Assembly: GCA_046330135.1 (NCBI GenBank)
Contig: JAXLTI010000001.1
Location: 12,676 to 76,675, forward strand
Source of the DNA: CAYYFX01 sp046330135
GTDB taxonomy: Bacteria > ARS69
Length of the DNA stretch: 64,000 nt
Direction of reading: 5' to 3'
This document shows positions 17,926 through 29,000 of the stretch, piece by piece. The position numbers were made by a program, and so were the translations under genes. The notes under the pieces are model-generated. The model was not told where the DNA came from, searched no databases, and worked only from the letters and a program-made list of their open reading frames with translations. Each line of letters begins with the position of its first letter. The first letter of the stretch is position 1.

Positions 17926-20027
17926 TTACGAGCTCGTGCGGGCCCGGGGACGGAACGAGGCGATGGGAGCCGTCGCGGAGGCGCTCGCCTCTTCCATGAA
18001 ATGCTCCTGCACGCGGAACGGGGGCTCGCTCGGAGCGGGCGTCCGGGGCCGGTACGTGCCGTCGGACTGGAGCTGCCACGCGCGCGTGTTGTCTTTCAGG
18101 TACTGGCGCAGCATGTTGCGCAGCCGATCCTTGAGAGGAGCCGCGAGCACCGGGAACATCAGCTCGACGCGCCGGTCCAGGTTCCGAGGCATCAGGTCCG
18201 CGCTCGCGAGATAGACCTCCTCGTGGCCGGCATTCCGGAAGTAGTAGATGCGGCTGTGCTCGAGGTAGCGATCGACGATCGAGATCACCTGGATGCGATC
18301 GCTTCCGCCCGGCACGCCCGGGCGCAGGCAGCAGATCCCGCGGACCACGAGCCGCACCTCGACGCCCGCCCTGGAGGCCTCGTAGAGCGCCGCGATCGCG
18401 CCGGGATCGGACAGCGAGTTGACCTTGATCGCGATCTCGGCCGGCACGCCGCGGCGCGCGTGGTCGGCCTCGCGCGCGACCAGCTCGAGGAACCGGGAGC
18501 GGATAGCGAGCGGTGCCATGAGGAACCGGCGCATCTGGGGCGGATCGGAGTAGCCGGTCAGCACGTTGAAGAAGCTCGACGCGTCCACGCCGAAGTCCTC
18601 GTCTGCGGTGAAGAGCGACAGGTCCGTGTAGAGCCTCGCCGTGCGCGCGTTGTAGTTGCCCGTACCGAGGTGGACGTACCGCCGGATGCCGCTCGGCTCG
18701 CGCCGGACGACGAGCGCGATCTTCGCGTGGGTCTTGAGGCCGGCGACGCCGTAGATGACGTGGGCCCCCGCGCGCTCGAGGCGGTGCGACCACTCGATGT
18801 TCTTCTCCTCGTCGAACCTCGCGAGGAGCTCCACGATCACGGTCACCTGCTTGTCCCGCTCCGCGGCGCGCACGAGGGAATCGACGATCGCCGACTCGGC
18901 GCCCGGCCGGTAGAGCGTCATCTTGATGGCGAGCACCGCCGGGTCGTCGGCGGCCTCGCGCACCATGCGCTCCACGGGCTCGAAGGAGTCGTACGGGTGG
19001 GACAGGAGCGCGTCCCCCGCGGCGACCGTGTCCCAGAAGCTCCCCTCCATCAGGCCGATCGCGGGGTCCGGAGTGAACGCGGGATAGCGCTGGGCATCCA
19101 GCCCCGCCGTCGTGGCGAGCCCCGCGATGGCCCGAAGGTCGATGGGGCCGGGCAGACGGTAGATCTCGAGAGGGCCGAGCCCGACCTTCCGCGCGATCCG
19201 CTCGACGATCGCATCGCCGCGACCCGCGGTCGCCTCGAGGCGCACGGCGTCGCTGCGGCGCCTGCGCCGGATCTCCGACTCCATCGCCTTGCGGAAGTCG
19301 TGGACGCCCTCGGGATCGACCTCGAGCTCGGCGTCCCGCGTCAGGCGGAAGACGACCACTCCTGGATCTTGCCGCCGGGGAAGAGGTCGGCCAGGCAATG
19401 GATCATCAGGTCCTCGAGGAGCACCATCACCGACGACGGCTCGCGCCCGCCGACCACGACGAGGCGCGAGATGCCGCGCGGCACCTGGACCATCGCGAGC
19501 TTCCGGCCACCCGGCGTCCGGCTCACGAGCGCGGCGACGTTCAGCGAGAGGTTCGAGATCCAGGGGAAGGGGTGGCTCGCGTCCACGACCAGCGGCGTGA
19601 GCGCGGGCAGGACCTGCGAGCGGAACACCTCCTCCGCCCGCGCCCGCTCCTCGTCGCCGAGCGTGGCGATCGTCGCAATCCGTGGGCCCGCGGCGGCGAG
19701 CTCGGGGAGGATGCGCTCCGCGAGCAGCGCGTACTGCCGGTCGACCAGCTCGTGCGCGGCCTTCGCGATGGCCTCGAGCTGGTCCTTCGCCGACATCCCG
19801 TCAGGGCTCAGGCTCGCCTGCCTCTCGCGCACGTGGTGCTTGAGCTGGGCCACGCGCACCATGAAGAACTCGTCGAGGTTCGACGCCGTGATGCCCAGGA
19901 ACTTCAGCCGCTCCAGGAGCGGCACGTCCGGGCGCGTGGCCTCGTGCAGCACGCGCTCGTCGAACGCGAGCCACGAGAGCTCGCGGTTGATGAGCCCCGG
20001 GTCCGCCGGCGCGGTCTCGCGCGTCAA
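17926..20027 (-). pseudogene. ppk: Polyphosphate kinase, with one frame break
   Basis: PPK1 reversibly transfers the ATP gamma-phosphate to polyphosphate. The N-terminal and head domains (INRELSWLAFDERVL, LGITASNLDEFFMVRVAQ) lie in one frame from a TTG at 20027, which overlaps the ppx stop as TTGA. The frame stops just after FPGGKIQE. The sequence continues in the -1 frame with VVVFRLTRDAELEVD, the catalytic domain with GLKTHAKIALV and the autophosphorylated-His motif RYVHLGTGNYN, and ends at 17926. Adding one base near 19359 restores a 700-residue PPK of normal length. No catalytic motif is lost. This is either a deletion error or a fresh lesion. Confidence 0.88.
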
Positions 20028-21586
20028 GCCGGGGGCGCGGCGCCGCGCAGCACGACGTCCTTGCCGTAGACCTCGGCGAAGAGGTCCTTCTTGTCGTCGA
20101 ACGCGGCCTGCTCGTTGGTGAGATCGAGCGGCGCCAGCGGTACCCACACCTCCACGGAGCCCATCTTCTCCACGACCTTGATCGACTTGACGCGCCCGCT
20201 GTGCTCGCGGTCGAGCGCGTCGGCGAGCCGGAGCACCGCGGCGAGCTTGTTGACGATCAGCCGCTCGGGCCTGCCCAGGCTCATGTAGCTCGGATGGCTC
20301 TTGCGCGGGACGGAGCGCCGGTGATACCGCGCGACGTTCGCGACGATCTCGAGCTCGTCCTTCGCGAGCCCGAAGATCTCCGAGCTGGCGATGATGTAGT
20401 GCGAGTGCTTGTGGTGCGCCCGGCTCGCGATGAAGAGGCCCGCGTCGTGAAGGAGCGCCGCCACCTCGAGGTAGAGGCGTTCCTCGGTCCCGAGGCCGTG
20501 GAGCGGCTTCAGCGCGTCGAAGAGCTGCAGCGCGATGTCGGCGACCGAGGCCGCGTGCGCCTCGTCCGTACCGTACTTTCGACCGATCGCCATCGCCGAC
20601 GAGATCACCTGGGTCCGGAGGTCCCCCGCGGCCGCCGGGCCGGCGAGGTCCAGGATCATCGCATCGCGAAGGGTGACGCGAGGAACCACGAGCGCTTCGG
20701 CCCCGGTGAGCGAGAAGATCTGCTCGTAGGTCAGAAGGGCCGGCAGGAGCCGCTCCGCATCCCCGTGGTAGATGCGGTAGTCCGCGGCGATGCGGTCCGC
20801 ATCCTTGGCGGCGATCTCCTTGCAGAACGTCTTGAACGCCTCCCCCGCGATGCGGGACACAGAGGGCGAGACCGCCTGGCCGACCCGATCGGCGGCAAAG
20901 CGCATGTCGCTTCCGAGCGCGACGAAGAGCTTGACCGTGGACAGAGGGAGGTTCCGCTCGAACTTCCGCACGCTCGCCCTGACCTGGCGGCGGAGGTTCG
21001 CGACGTAGCGCCCGTGCCCGAGCGACAGGCGGCGGTTCGCCTCGAGCGCCCGCTGGCTCCCCATCGGCTGGGACTCCGTCGACACCGGCCTCCCCTTGTC
21101 GAGCAGCGTGATGCCGACCGATCCCGCCCCGACCTCGATGATCGCCGCGTTCTCCGCCGCGAGGTCCAGGACGCCGCGCGCCGCATGCTGCACCGCGAGC
21201 AGGTTCAGGCGGTTCTCCTCGGTACCATCGATGACCTCGACGTCGATCCCGGTCGCGTGCCGGACGCGATCGAGGAGCGTCTCGGCGTTGTCGGCGTCGC
21301 GCAGAGCGCTCGTGCCCACGGCACGCAGCTTCGCTGGATCGTGCATCGCGAGCACCTGCTTGAACCCGCGCAGAGCGTCGACCGTCGCCTCGATGGTCTG
21401 GCGCGAGAGGTGGCCCCGCTGGAAGACGTCGACGCCGAGAGGGACCGCCTTGGTGAGCGCCTCGAGGACGCTGACGTTGCCGTCCGCGCCGATGCGCGCC
21501 ACCTCCATGCGGATGCCGCTCGAACCCACGTCGATCACGCTGACGACCGGGGAAGGGTCGGACGAAGGCGCGGCCTGGGGCAGCAT
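20024..21586 (-). CDS. ppx: Exopolyphosphatase / guanosine pentaphosphatase (Ppx/GppA family)
   Basis: This 520-residue protein has the ASKHA-fold phosphatase signature VIDVGSSGIRMEVARIG, AVGTSALRDADN, DGTEENRLN and EVGAGSVGITLL. A C-terminal HD-like domain follows (VAALLHDAGLFIASRAHHKH). It hydrolyses terminal phosphates of polyphosphate and/or pppGpp. It is the first gene of a ppx-ppk pair, with the synthase overlapping its 3' end by 4 nt. The upstream 113 bp are shared with a divergent membrane gene. Confidence 0.92.
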   Translation of the reverse strand: MLPQAAPSSDPSPVVSVIDVGSSGIRMEVARIGADGNVSVLEALTKAVPLGVDVFQRGHLSRQTIEATVDALRGFKQVLAMHDPAKLRAVGTSALRDADNAETLLDRVRHATGIDVEVIDGTEENRLNLLAVQHAARGVLDLAAENAAIIEVGAGSVGITLLDKGRPVSTESQPMGSQRALEANRRLSLGHGRYVANLRRQVRASVRKFERNLPLSTVKLFVALGSDMRFAADRVGQAVSPSVSRIAGEAFKTFCKEIAAKDADRIAADYRIYHGDAERLLPALLTYEQIFSLTGAEALVVPRVTLRDAMILDLAGPAAAGDLRTQVISSAMAIGRKYGTDEAHAASVADIALQLFDALKPLHGLGTEERLYLEVAALLHDAGLFIASRAHHKHSHYIIASSEIFGLAKDELEIVANVARYHRRSVPRKSHPSYMSLGRPERLIVNKLAAVLRLADALDREHSGRVKSIKVVEKMGSVEVWVPLAPLDLTNEQAAFDDKKDLFAEVYGKDVVLRGAAPPA

Positions 21587-21698
21587 CGTTTCACTCCTCG
21601 CCGGGTGCGGTCGTCCCGGCGACCGCGCTCCCCCGGGTTACTGACGTTGAAATTGTAACAGCCCCGCGCAGTGACGGGCGACACGGTACGATGCCCGG

Positions 21699-22724
21699 AT
21701 GGACGACGAGCCGCGACGACTCGCCCCGAGCTTCCGGGCGCTGGTCGTCGCCCTCCTCGCGACCGCCGCCGGCGCCGCCTACGGCCTGACGGGAAGGCTC
21801 CTCCTCTCGAAGCCCGAAGGCGTCTGGGCGGCGATGAGCATCGCGTTCATCTTCGTGATGCCGTTCTCCATGGGCTTCCTTGCGACCGCGATCTGCTGGA
21901 TCGGCGGCCCGCTGCGCTGGTACGCGCGCCTGACCGCCCCGATCGCGGGCGCGACCCTCGCGCTCGCCATCTGCATGGCGATGAACCTGGAAGGCGCGAT
22001 CTGCATCGCCATCTGGTCGCCGCTCTACATGACGCTCGTCGTCACCGGGGCCCTCATGGTCGAGGGCATCTTCCAGATCCGGCGCGCCATCAGGCGGAGG
22101 ACGCAGACCTTCCTCTGCGTCTTCGTGGGGCTCCTTCCGTATGCGACGGGCGTCGTGGAGTCGTTCCACGAGCGGACGCAGGAGGTCCGCGTCGTCGCCG
22201 AGTCCGCGACGATCCGCGCGCCCGCGACGATCGTCTGGAGCGAGATCCGGGAGGTGCGGCGCATCGACGACTCGGAGAGGCACGACACGTTCACCCACGC
22301 CATCGGGTTCCCGCGCCCGGTCGAGGCACGCCTCGTGGGCGAGGGCATCGGCGCGACGCGCGTCGCGCGGTTCGAAGGGAACGTCCTGTTCATCGAGACG
22401 ATCCGCGCGTGGGATCCCGGCAGGCTTCTCTCCTTCTCCATCCGCGCGGACACGGAAGCGATCCCCGCCACCACGCTCGACGAGCACGTCAAGGTCGGCG
22501 GCCCCTACTTCGACGTCCTCGAAGGGCGCTTCGAGATCGTCCCCCTCCAGGACGGCGCGGTCCGTCTCGACCTCACGAGCCGCCATCGCCTCGGGACGCC
22601 GTTCAACTTCTACGCGGGACTCTGGACCGACTTCATCATGCGCGACATCCAGCGGGAGATCCTGCGGATCATCAGGGATCGTTGCGAGGCGCGCGCGCAG
22701 CGGGGCGACAGCCCTCCGGCGTAG
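21699..22724 (+). CDS. Membrane protein with cytoplasmic SRPBCC-like domain
   Basis: This 341-residue protein has four predicted transmembrane segments (about residues 12-32, 44-65, 78-95 and 100-120) and a further hydrophobic stretch near residues 137-152. A soluble SRPBCC/polyketide-cyclase-like domain follows (residues 165-325: ATIRAPATIVWSEIREV, FDVLEGRFEIVPL, YAGLWTDFIMRDIQREIL). Such domains bind hydrophobic ligands. No enzyme family is recognised. It is divergent from ppx and followed by the phytase 53 bp later. Confidence 0.75.
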   Translation: MDDEPRRLAPSFRALVVALLATAAGAAYGLTGRLLLSKPEGVWAAMSIAFIFVMPFSMGFLATAICWIGGPLRWYARLTAPIAGATLALAICMAMNLEGAICIAIWSPLYMTLVVTGALMVEGIFQIRRAIRRRTQTFLCVFVGLLPYATGVVESFHERTQEVRVVAESATIRAPATIVWSEIREVRRIDDSERHDTFTHAIGFPRPVEARLVGEGIGATRVARFEGNVLFIETIRAWDPGRLLSFSIRADTEAIPATTLDEHVKVGGPYFDVLEGRFEIVPLQDGAVRLDLTSRHRLGTPFNFYAGLWTDFIMRDIQREILRIIRDRCEARAQRGDSPPA

Positions 22725-22777
22725 TTGCATTCTCGGGGGGCGATTGCCAGACTTCTGAGACTTCGGTCGCTCCCCGA

Positions 22778-23779
22778 ATGCTCCCGTTCCTCCTCGCGCT
22801 CGCCCCCGCCATCGTCACCGCCACCGTCGAGACCGATCCGGTCCCCGATCGCGGCGACGCAGCCGACGACATGTGCATCTGGATCGACGCAAGGGACCCC
22901 TCGCGGAGCACGATCATCGGCACCAACAAGCGAGGCGGGCTCGCCGTCTACGACCTCGCCGGCCGGCAGATCCAGTACCTCAAGGGCGAGACCAACAACG
23001 TCGACGTTCGCTACGGCTTCCCCCTTGGCGGGCGGAGCGTCGACATCGTCGCCGCCACCACGCACCACGGGAGGACCATCGAGGTCTTCGCGGTCGACCG
23101 CGAGACCCGGACGCTGGCACACGCCGGAGAGATCGTCGCCGGCATCGATCTCTACGGGACCTGCATGTACCACGACCAGGAGTCGGCGCGGTACTACGTC
23201 TTCGTCACGAGCAAGGACGGCGCGTTCGAGCAATGGGAGCTCGAGGCACTCGACGGCGGGAAGGTCGGCGGCAAGCGGGTCCGCGCGCTCTCGTTCGGGG
23301 GACAGGCCGAGGGGTGCGTGGCCGATGACGCCCTCGGCGTCGTCTACGTCTCCGAGGAGAGCAAGGGCATCTGGCGCGTGCCCGGAAGCCCGGGATCTTC
23401 CGAGAAGCCCACGCTCGTCGATCGCGCCGGGGATGGGCACCTCGTCCCCGACGTCGAGGGGCTCGCTCTCTACTGCAATGCCGACGGAACGGGCTTCCTG
23501 ATCGCGTCGAGCCAGGGGAACGACACCTTCGCCGTCTACCGGCGCGAGGGTCGCAACGACTACGTGACGTCGTTTGCGATCGGAGCCGGCACCATCGACG
23601 GCGCGGAGGAGACCGACGGCATCGACGTCTCCGGCGTGAACCTCGGGCCCTCCTTCGAGCGCGGCCTCTTCGTCGCACAGAACGGCCGGAACGATCGCGG
23701 CAACCAGAGCTTCCTGCTCGTACCGTGGGACGCGATCGCCGCAAAGCTCGGTCCGCTCCAGGTCGCCGGCAGGGACTGA
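22778..23779 (+). CDS. Beta-propeller phytase
   Basis: This 333-residue exported protein has a short signal peptide (MLPFLLALAPAIVTA). The start of the mature part, GDAADDMCIWIDARDPSRS followed by IIGTNKRGGLAVYDL, is the classic first blade of beta-propeller phytases, which hydrolyse phytate with calcium. Further marks are GTCMYHD, CVADDALGVVYVSEE, LIASSQGNDTFAVYRR and ETDGIDVSGVNLG. It would release phosphate outside the cytoplasm, in keeping with the nearby ppx-ppk pair. The open frame continues upstream, but the ATG at 22778 matches the signal peptide. Confidence 0.9.
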   Translation: MLPFLLALAPAIVTATVETDPVPDRGDAADDMCIWIDARDPSRSTIIGTNKRGGLAVYDLAGRQIQYLKGETNNVDVRYGFPLGGRSVDIVAATTHHGRTIEVFAVDRETRTLAHAGEIVAGIDLYGTCMYHDQESARYYVFVTSKDGAFEQWELEALDGGKVGGKRVRALSFGGQAEGCVADDALGVVYVSEESKGIWRVPGSPGSSEKPTLVDRAGDGHLVPDVEGLALYCNADGTGFLIASSQGNDTFAVYRREGRNDYVTSFAIGAGTIDGAEETDGIDVSGVNLGPSFERGLFVAQNGRNDRGNQSFLLVPWDAIAAKLGPLQVAGRD

Positions 23780-23993
23780 CGCGGTCGCGTCCTCCCTCGC
23801 TGGACGGAGGCGCGGCCGTTCGGCGGCGATTGCAAGCCATCACGTCCTGACGCGCGCCGCAGGACCATCGCTGGAGCGATCCGGCCCGAGCTCGTTCCCG
23901 CAGAACTGCGCCCCAGTTCAGGAACCTCGGTCGTCGACCTGTTCGAGAGCCGGAGACGTTCGACGCCCCATCGCATCCCTGGAGCGGAGCCGA

Positions 23994-24035
23994 GTCCATT
24001 TCACTCATGAGTAAACCGGAGTATAGTCCATTTCA
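23994..24035 (+). promoter_or_regulatory. AT-rich promoter region with a direct repeat, probable leaderless start
   Basis: In an otherwise GC-rich gap, AGTCCATTTCA occurs twice, at about 23994 and 24025, flanking a perfect 10-bp palindrome ACTCATGAGT (24003-24012). TATAGT at 24022-24027 would be a good -10 element, with 7 nt to the ATG at 24035, so the mRNA would be leaderless. The repeats could be an operator. This is inference from sequence only. Confidence 0.4.
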
Positions 24036-25174
24036 TGCACAAGCCGCGCTACCTGCGCCCGTTCATCGAGAAGGCCCTCGCACGCCGGAAGATGGCGTTC
24101 ATCGGCGGCGCGCGCCAGGTCGGCAAGACGACGCTGGCGCTGGGATTCCTGGGCAAGGACGCCGACGAGCGTCACGCGGGCTACCTGACCTGGGATGACC
24201 CGCGGATGCGACCGCGCATCCGGCAGGGAGAGCTGCCCCTACGCCAGCCGGCGCTCGTCTTCGATGAGATTCACAAGTACGCCCGATGGCGCAACCTCCT
24301 CAAGGGGATCTGGGACACGGAAAAGTCGCAGCGCGCAGTCATCGTCACCGGATCGGCGCGGCTCGACTACTACCGGAAGGGCGGCGACTCACTCGTCGGG
24401 CGCTACCGCTACTTCCGGCTCCATCCGTTCTCGCTGCGCGAGTGGGACCCGCGCGGATCGCTTGCCAGCCTCGACCTCCTCTTGCGTTTCGGTGGGTTTC
24501 CCGAGCCGCTGATCGCGCAGGACGAGTCCGAGCACCGCCTATGGCAGCGCGACCGTCTGTCGCGGGTCGTGGGCCAGGACCTCCGCGACCTCGAGCAAGT
24601 TCGGGAGATCAGCCTGGTCGAGCACCTTGTGGACCTGCTGCCCAGCAAGGTCGGGGCGCCCCTCTCGATTGCGAACCTGCGTCAGGACCTGGACGTCGAT
24701 CACAAGACCGTCGAGCGCTGGCTCCAGATGCTCGAGAACCTCTACGTCTGCTACCGCGTCGCGCCCTACGGCGTCTCGCGCATCCGCGCGGTGAAGAAGG
24801 AGCGCAAGCTCTACCTCTGGGACTGGTCCTCCGTCGCGGAAGGCGGCGCCCGCTTCGAGAACCTGGTCGCGTCGCAGCTCCTCAAGTTCTGCCACCTCGT
24901 CGAGGACACCGAGGGACATGCCATGGAGCTTCGTTACCTGCGCGACACCGATCGCCGCGAGGTCGACTTCGTCGTCCTGCGAGGTTCGCGCCCGCTCTTC
25001 GCCGTCGAGTGCAAGTCCGGCGACCGCGCCATCGGACCGTCACTGCACTACTTCGCGGAGCGAACGCCCATCCCGCGCTTCTATCAGGTCCACCGGGGCG
25101 AGGGCCGCCACGAGAGAGGGAAGATCGCCGTTCTGCCCTTCACCGACTTCTGCGCCGAGCTGAACATGCCCTGA
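24035..25174 (+). CDS. AAA ATPase with DUF4143 C-terminal domain
   Basis: This 379-residue protein has Walker A (GGARQVGKTT) near residue 25, Walker B (ALVFDEIHKY) near residue 78, a sensor-like VIVTGSARLDYYRKGGDSL, and the winged-helix and nuclease-like DUF4143 region (FENLVASQLLKFCH; REVDFVVLRGSRPLFAVECK). The D-x(n)-E-x-K pattern of the last segment resembles a restriction-nuclease fold. The family is widespread, often horizontally acquired, and of unknown function. There is no operon partner. The AT-rich upstream region differs from its surroundings, in keeping with acquisition. Confidence 0.85.
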   Translation: MHKPRYLRPFIEKALARRKMAFIGGARQVGKTTLALGFLGKDADERHAGYLTWDDPRMRPRIRQGELPLRQPALVFDEIHKYARWRNLLKGIWDTEKSQRAVIVTGSARLDYYRKGGDSLVGRYRYFRLHPFSLREWDPRGSLASLDLLLRFGGFPEPLIAQDESEHRLWQRDRLSRVVGQDLRDLEQVREISLVEHLVDLLPSKVGAPLSIANLRQDLDVDHKTVERWLQMLENLYVCYRVAPYGVSRIRAVKKERKLYLWDWSSVAEGGARFENLVASQLLKFCHLVEDTEGHAMELRYLRDTDRREVDFVVLRGSRPLFAVECKSGDRAIGPSLHYFAERTPIPRFYQVHRGEGRHERGKIAVLPFTDFCAELNMP

Positions 25175-25299
25175 CGAAGCGCATGGCACCGCCAACTGCC
25201 TGCGCGCTGCCGATGGCAGAGGTGGCCCGCCACCGGCGAGCACCCCGTCCACCCGCGCCACCAGATCGGTACCAGGACCGGCTTGCCGAGAGGCGCGCT

Positions 25300-25989
25300 T
25301 CAGGCGGCGCGCCGGGCACCGACGAACCCCGCGGAAGGAGCGGGATCGGTCGGCGCCGGCTTCGCGTCCGCGACGAGCTGCGCAAGCTTCGCCCGGGAAG
25401 CATCGTCGAGGTAGGGGCTCTCTAGCGCGGTGCTCGCCGCCCGGGCGGCCCGAGCGGGATCGCCCAGCTTTCCGTAGACGCGCGCCGCCCACGCCGAGAG
25501 GTAGGGCTCCTCGGGCGCGAGCTTCAGGCCCGCCTCGATCCAGATGCGGGCCGACTCCGCGTGGCCGGCGTCGAGGTCCATCTTGGCCAGCATGGCGTAC
25601 GCCCATGGATACACGTCCAGGATCCCGGACAGGTCGCGGGTCTCGCCCTTTGCCCGCAGGTCCGCGGCGCGCTTCCTGAACTGCTCCACGTTGAAGGCCT
25701 TGACGTAGAGCTTCCCGTCCCGGCCTTCCTCCAGGGACTGATGCGTGGCCGGCGCGTGGCTCGCGATGCGCTCGAGCAGCAGGCGCGCCTCGTCACGCTT
25801 TCCCCTGTCGAGCAGCCTCGTGACGCGGCGGGCGAGACGCTCGTCCGCCGTGTCGTGGCGCCGCGTGTCGAGCGCGATGCCGACGACGCCGATGCCTGCG
25901 ACGACGGCCGCAAGGCCCACCGGAACCAGCATCGCGGCGGCAATCGCGAGAACGATCCAGAGCTGCGCGCTTCCCTTGTTCGTGGTCAT
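25300..25989 (-). CDS. Membrane-anchored TPR-like protein
   Basis: This 229-residue protein has an N-terminal membrane anchor (about residues 10-40, LWIVLAIAAAMLVPVGLAAV) followed by a helical, TPR-like soluble part (residues 110-215; HAESARIWIEAGLKLAPEEP, GDPARAARAASTALESP). The soluble part probably faces the periplasm. It lies 99 bp downstream of the alpha-2-macroglobulin gene on the same strand and may belong to that operon. No catalytic motif is seen. Confidence 0.7.
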   Translation of the reverse strand: MTTNKGSAQLWIVLAIAAAMLVPVGLAAVVAGIGVVGIALDTRRHDTADERLARRVTRLLDRGKRDEARLLLERIASHAPATHQSLEEGRDGKLYVKAFNVEQFRKRAADLRAKGETRDLSGILDVYPWAYAMLAKMDLDAGHAESARIWIEAGLKLAPEEPYLSAWAARVYGKLGDPARAARAASTALESPYLDDASRAKLAQLVADAKPAPTDPAPSAGFVGARRAA

Positions 25990-26088
25990 GGCCCGCTCCT
26001 CGTGTGCGGAGCGTCCAGGACCGGCCGTCCGGGTGCAACGGGATTCGTTGCGACCAGATAGGTACGCCGCCTCGCCGGGTTTGTTCCA

Positions 26089-29000
26089 TCATCGCGCGAG
26101 AACCTCGAACGCGTCCGACGCGCCGTGGCCCTCGACGCCGGGCGTGTACATCGCCTCGACGCGCGTCGGGAGCACGCGGAACGACCCCGCCGTCTCGGCC
26201 TTCATCAGGTAGGTCAGGGTCAAGCTGCCCTTCGCAAGCGAAGTCTCGAAGAAGGCGACCTTTTCGTCGCGGTCCTCGCGGTGGGAGTACGGCAGCTCCT
26301 CGCCCCAGTCCTCGCACTCCTCGCACTCCGGCGCGGGCGGCTTTTCCTCGGACTCGACCTCGAACCCCGCCGGCAGCGGATCCTCGACCATCACGTACTC
26401 CGTGTCCTCCCCAGCGGCGATCGTCAGCTCGACCTGGATCAGCGTCCCCGCCACGATGGGACCGTTGACCGGGCGCGTGTCGATGCGGAACCTCCCCGGC
26501 CCCTCGGGCACGCGTTCCGCGATCCGGTAGGCGCGGGTGACGCGAAGCGCGCTTCCCTCCGGCGCGATGCTCGCGGCCTCCGTGACGCCGGTCACGCGCG
26601 CGGCGTAGAAGACCCGGCCTTTCCCGTCGCGCTCGATCGTGAGCTTGTGGCTCCCCGAGGCGAGCGCGGGAAGCGCGATGGGCGCCTGCGTCCCTGCGGT
26701 GCTCCAGCCCTTGAAGGTCACCTGCTGGGCCTTCTTGCCGTCGACCCGCAGGGCCAGACGCGCGTTCGGCTCGGGCTCGCGCTTCTGCGTGAAGTCCATC
26801 AGCGCGAACACCGCCGCCGCGGAGTCCTTCGTCGTGTGCCAGCTCGTGCCTTTCCGGTTGAGGACGAGCCACCGTGCGGCGCGATCCGCGGCGGCGCTGC
26901 CGGGATCGGAGGCGAGGATGCCGCGCATCGCGTAGGCGGTCGCCTCGACGCTGTTCTTCATCCAGCCGTGCTCGAACGTCTCCGCCTCCCAGTGGGCGAG
27001 CTCCGCCGAGCCGGGCTTCTCCGTCGCGCCTCCGAGATTCGCGCGTGCCTCGAGCTCGCTCCGGAGCGTCGCGGCGCGCTCGCGCTCGCCGGCGCTCGAG
27101 AGCACCGTGATGAGGAGGCCGCGCCCGTAGTCCGAGAGCTTCGCCCGCTCGGCGAAGAGGGCGATGGCCGCATCGCGGTCGGCGCGCCCGGCAACGGCGA
27201 GCGTGTGGAGCATGAACGCTCTGGTGTTCGGGTCCGTCTCCGCGGAGAGCTGCGCCTCGGTGGAGACGAGGCCCCGCTCGAGACGATCCGCGTCGATCGG
27301 GTAGCCCGCCTTCTTCGCGTTCCAGAGGCCCCACGTCACGTAGGCGGTCATGTAGGGATGGGTCGCATCGTCGGTCCACCAGCCCCAGCCTCCATCCTGG
27401 TGCTGGTAGCCGTAGAGCTTCTGCGTACCCTGCGCCACCATCCGCGGCACCTCGCCGGCCTTGGGACCGAGCGAGGCGCCCATGCTGCTCGCGACCTGCG
27501 TCGCGATGACGGTCGGCAGGAACCGGCTCATCGTCTGCTCGGCGCACCCGTAGGGATAGCCGATGAGATCGTCGAGGGACGAAAACGCGACGGAGGCGAC
27601 TCCCGGGTTGAGCGTCACGCCGGTCTTGACCGATTGCGGGATCGCTCCCGCGGGAACGAGCAGCGACACCTCGTCCTCGGGGCGCCCATCGTCGAGGGTC
27701 CCGTTCGCCACCACCGTGAAGGGCTTGCCGAAGGGCACCACGGGCAGCGTGATCTCCATGGCGTCCTCGTTGTCCTCCGGACGCTCGGACGCCGAGGCCG
27801 CGTCGCGGACGCGCGCCGAGAGCCGCACGGCGCCAGGCCCGTTCACGCGAAGGGTCCAGGAGAAGCGCTCCTCCGCCGACGGGCCCGCCGCCCGATCCTG
27901 GGTCGAGGAACCGTCGAGGACGCCCGCCCCTTCGGCCTTCAAGCTGACGGCGAGCTGGCGCGGCTTCGCGGATCGATCGTTACAGACAACCGTCACCTCT
28001 ACGCGGTCGCCCGACGTGAAGAAGCGCGGCGCGTGGATGCGGCTCACCAGCTCCTTGGTGACCAGCGCCGTGGTCTTCACCCAGCCCACGGCGGTGTCCC
28101 GCGTCACGGCCCGGGCGGTGAAGCGCCACGTCGTCAGGTTGTCGGGCCAGTCGAACGTGACGCGAGCGTGGCCGGTCGCGTCCGTGGCGAGCGACGGCGC
28201 CCAGAACGCGGTGTCCTTGAAGTTGCGGCGCGACCGCTCCTTGCTGTCCTTGTCGGCACCGCCCTGGAGGGACTGCTCGAACGAGTAGACCGTCGAGACG
28301 CGGTTCGGCCGCTGGCCGTGGAAGAACTTGAAGATGTCGGGCGCGAGCTCCTCGGAGATCTGGTAGATGGCCTCGTCGACAACGCCGAGCGACACCTCGG
28401 CGGCAACGGGGCGGCCGTAGCCGTCGGTCACGGCCACGTCCACCGTGGCCCTGTCGCCCGGGCGGTAGGTCGGGCGATCGGGCGTCACGGCGATCGAGAG
28501 CGATCGCGCCGACGACGTGACGTGGATCGGCACGGCGCGGACCTTGTGCGTTCCCTGGAAGACCGTCGATGCCGCGAGATAGATGTTGGGCGCATCCGCC
28601 TCGGTGATGGGCACCTCAACGAGGAGCATCGAGCCGTGGGCGGACAGCACCTGCGCGCTCGCCACGCGGTCGCGCTCCTCGGTCACGAGCACCGTCCCGT
28701 TCGGAGGCACGCCGTGGATGAGGACCCGCGCCATCTCCCCGGGCTTGTAGGACGCCTTGTCGGGGACGATCTCGAGGGCGCCCACTTCCTCGGCCACGCC
28801 GCCCCAGTCGCGATCGGCGACCCAGAACCAGCTTCGCGCCTGGATCGCGCGCCCGCCCGCGTCGTGCGCGGTCGCGACCACGCTGTAGTAGCCCTGGGAG
28901 AGCGGAGGCGTCGCGATCGTGGCGACGCCGTCTCCGGACGTGTGCGCGCCGTCGCGGAACGCGACCCCGTCGGTCCACCGGCGGCCGGTCGAATCCCAGG

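Noticed and set aside
21620..21665. Pho box upstream of ppx
   Set aside because: A GTTAC/GTAAC inverted repeat and some AT-richness are present, but the two 7-bp direct repeats of a Pho box do not match well.
24035..25174. Defence-system gene
   Set aside because: DUF4143 ATPases are seen near mobile DNA, but no partner nuclease, methylase or other defence gene is adjacent, so a defence role cannot be supported.
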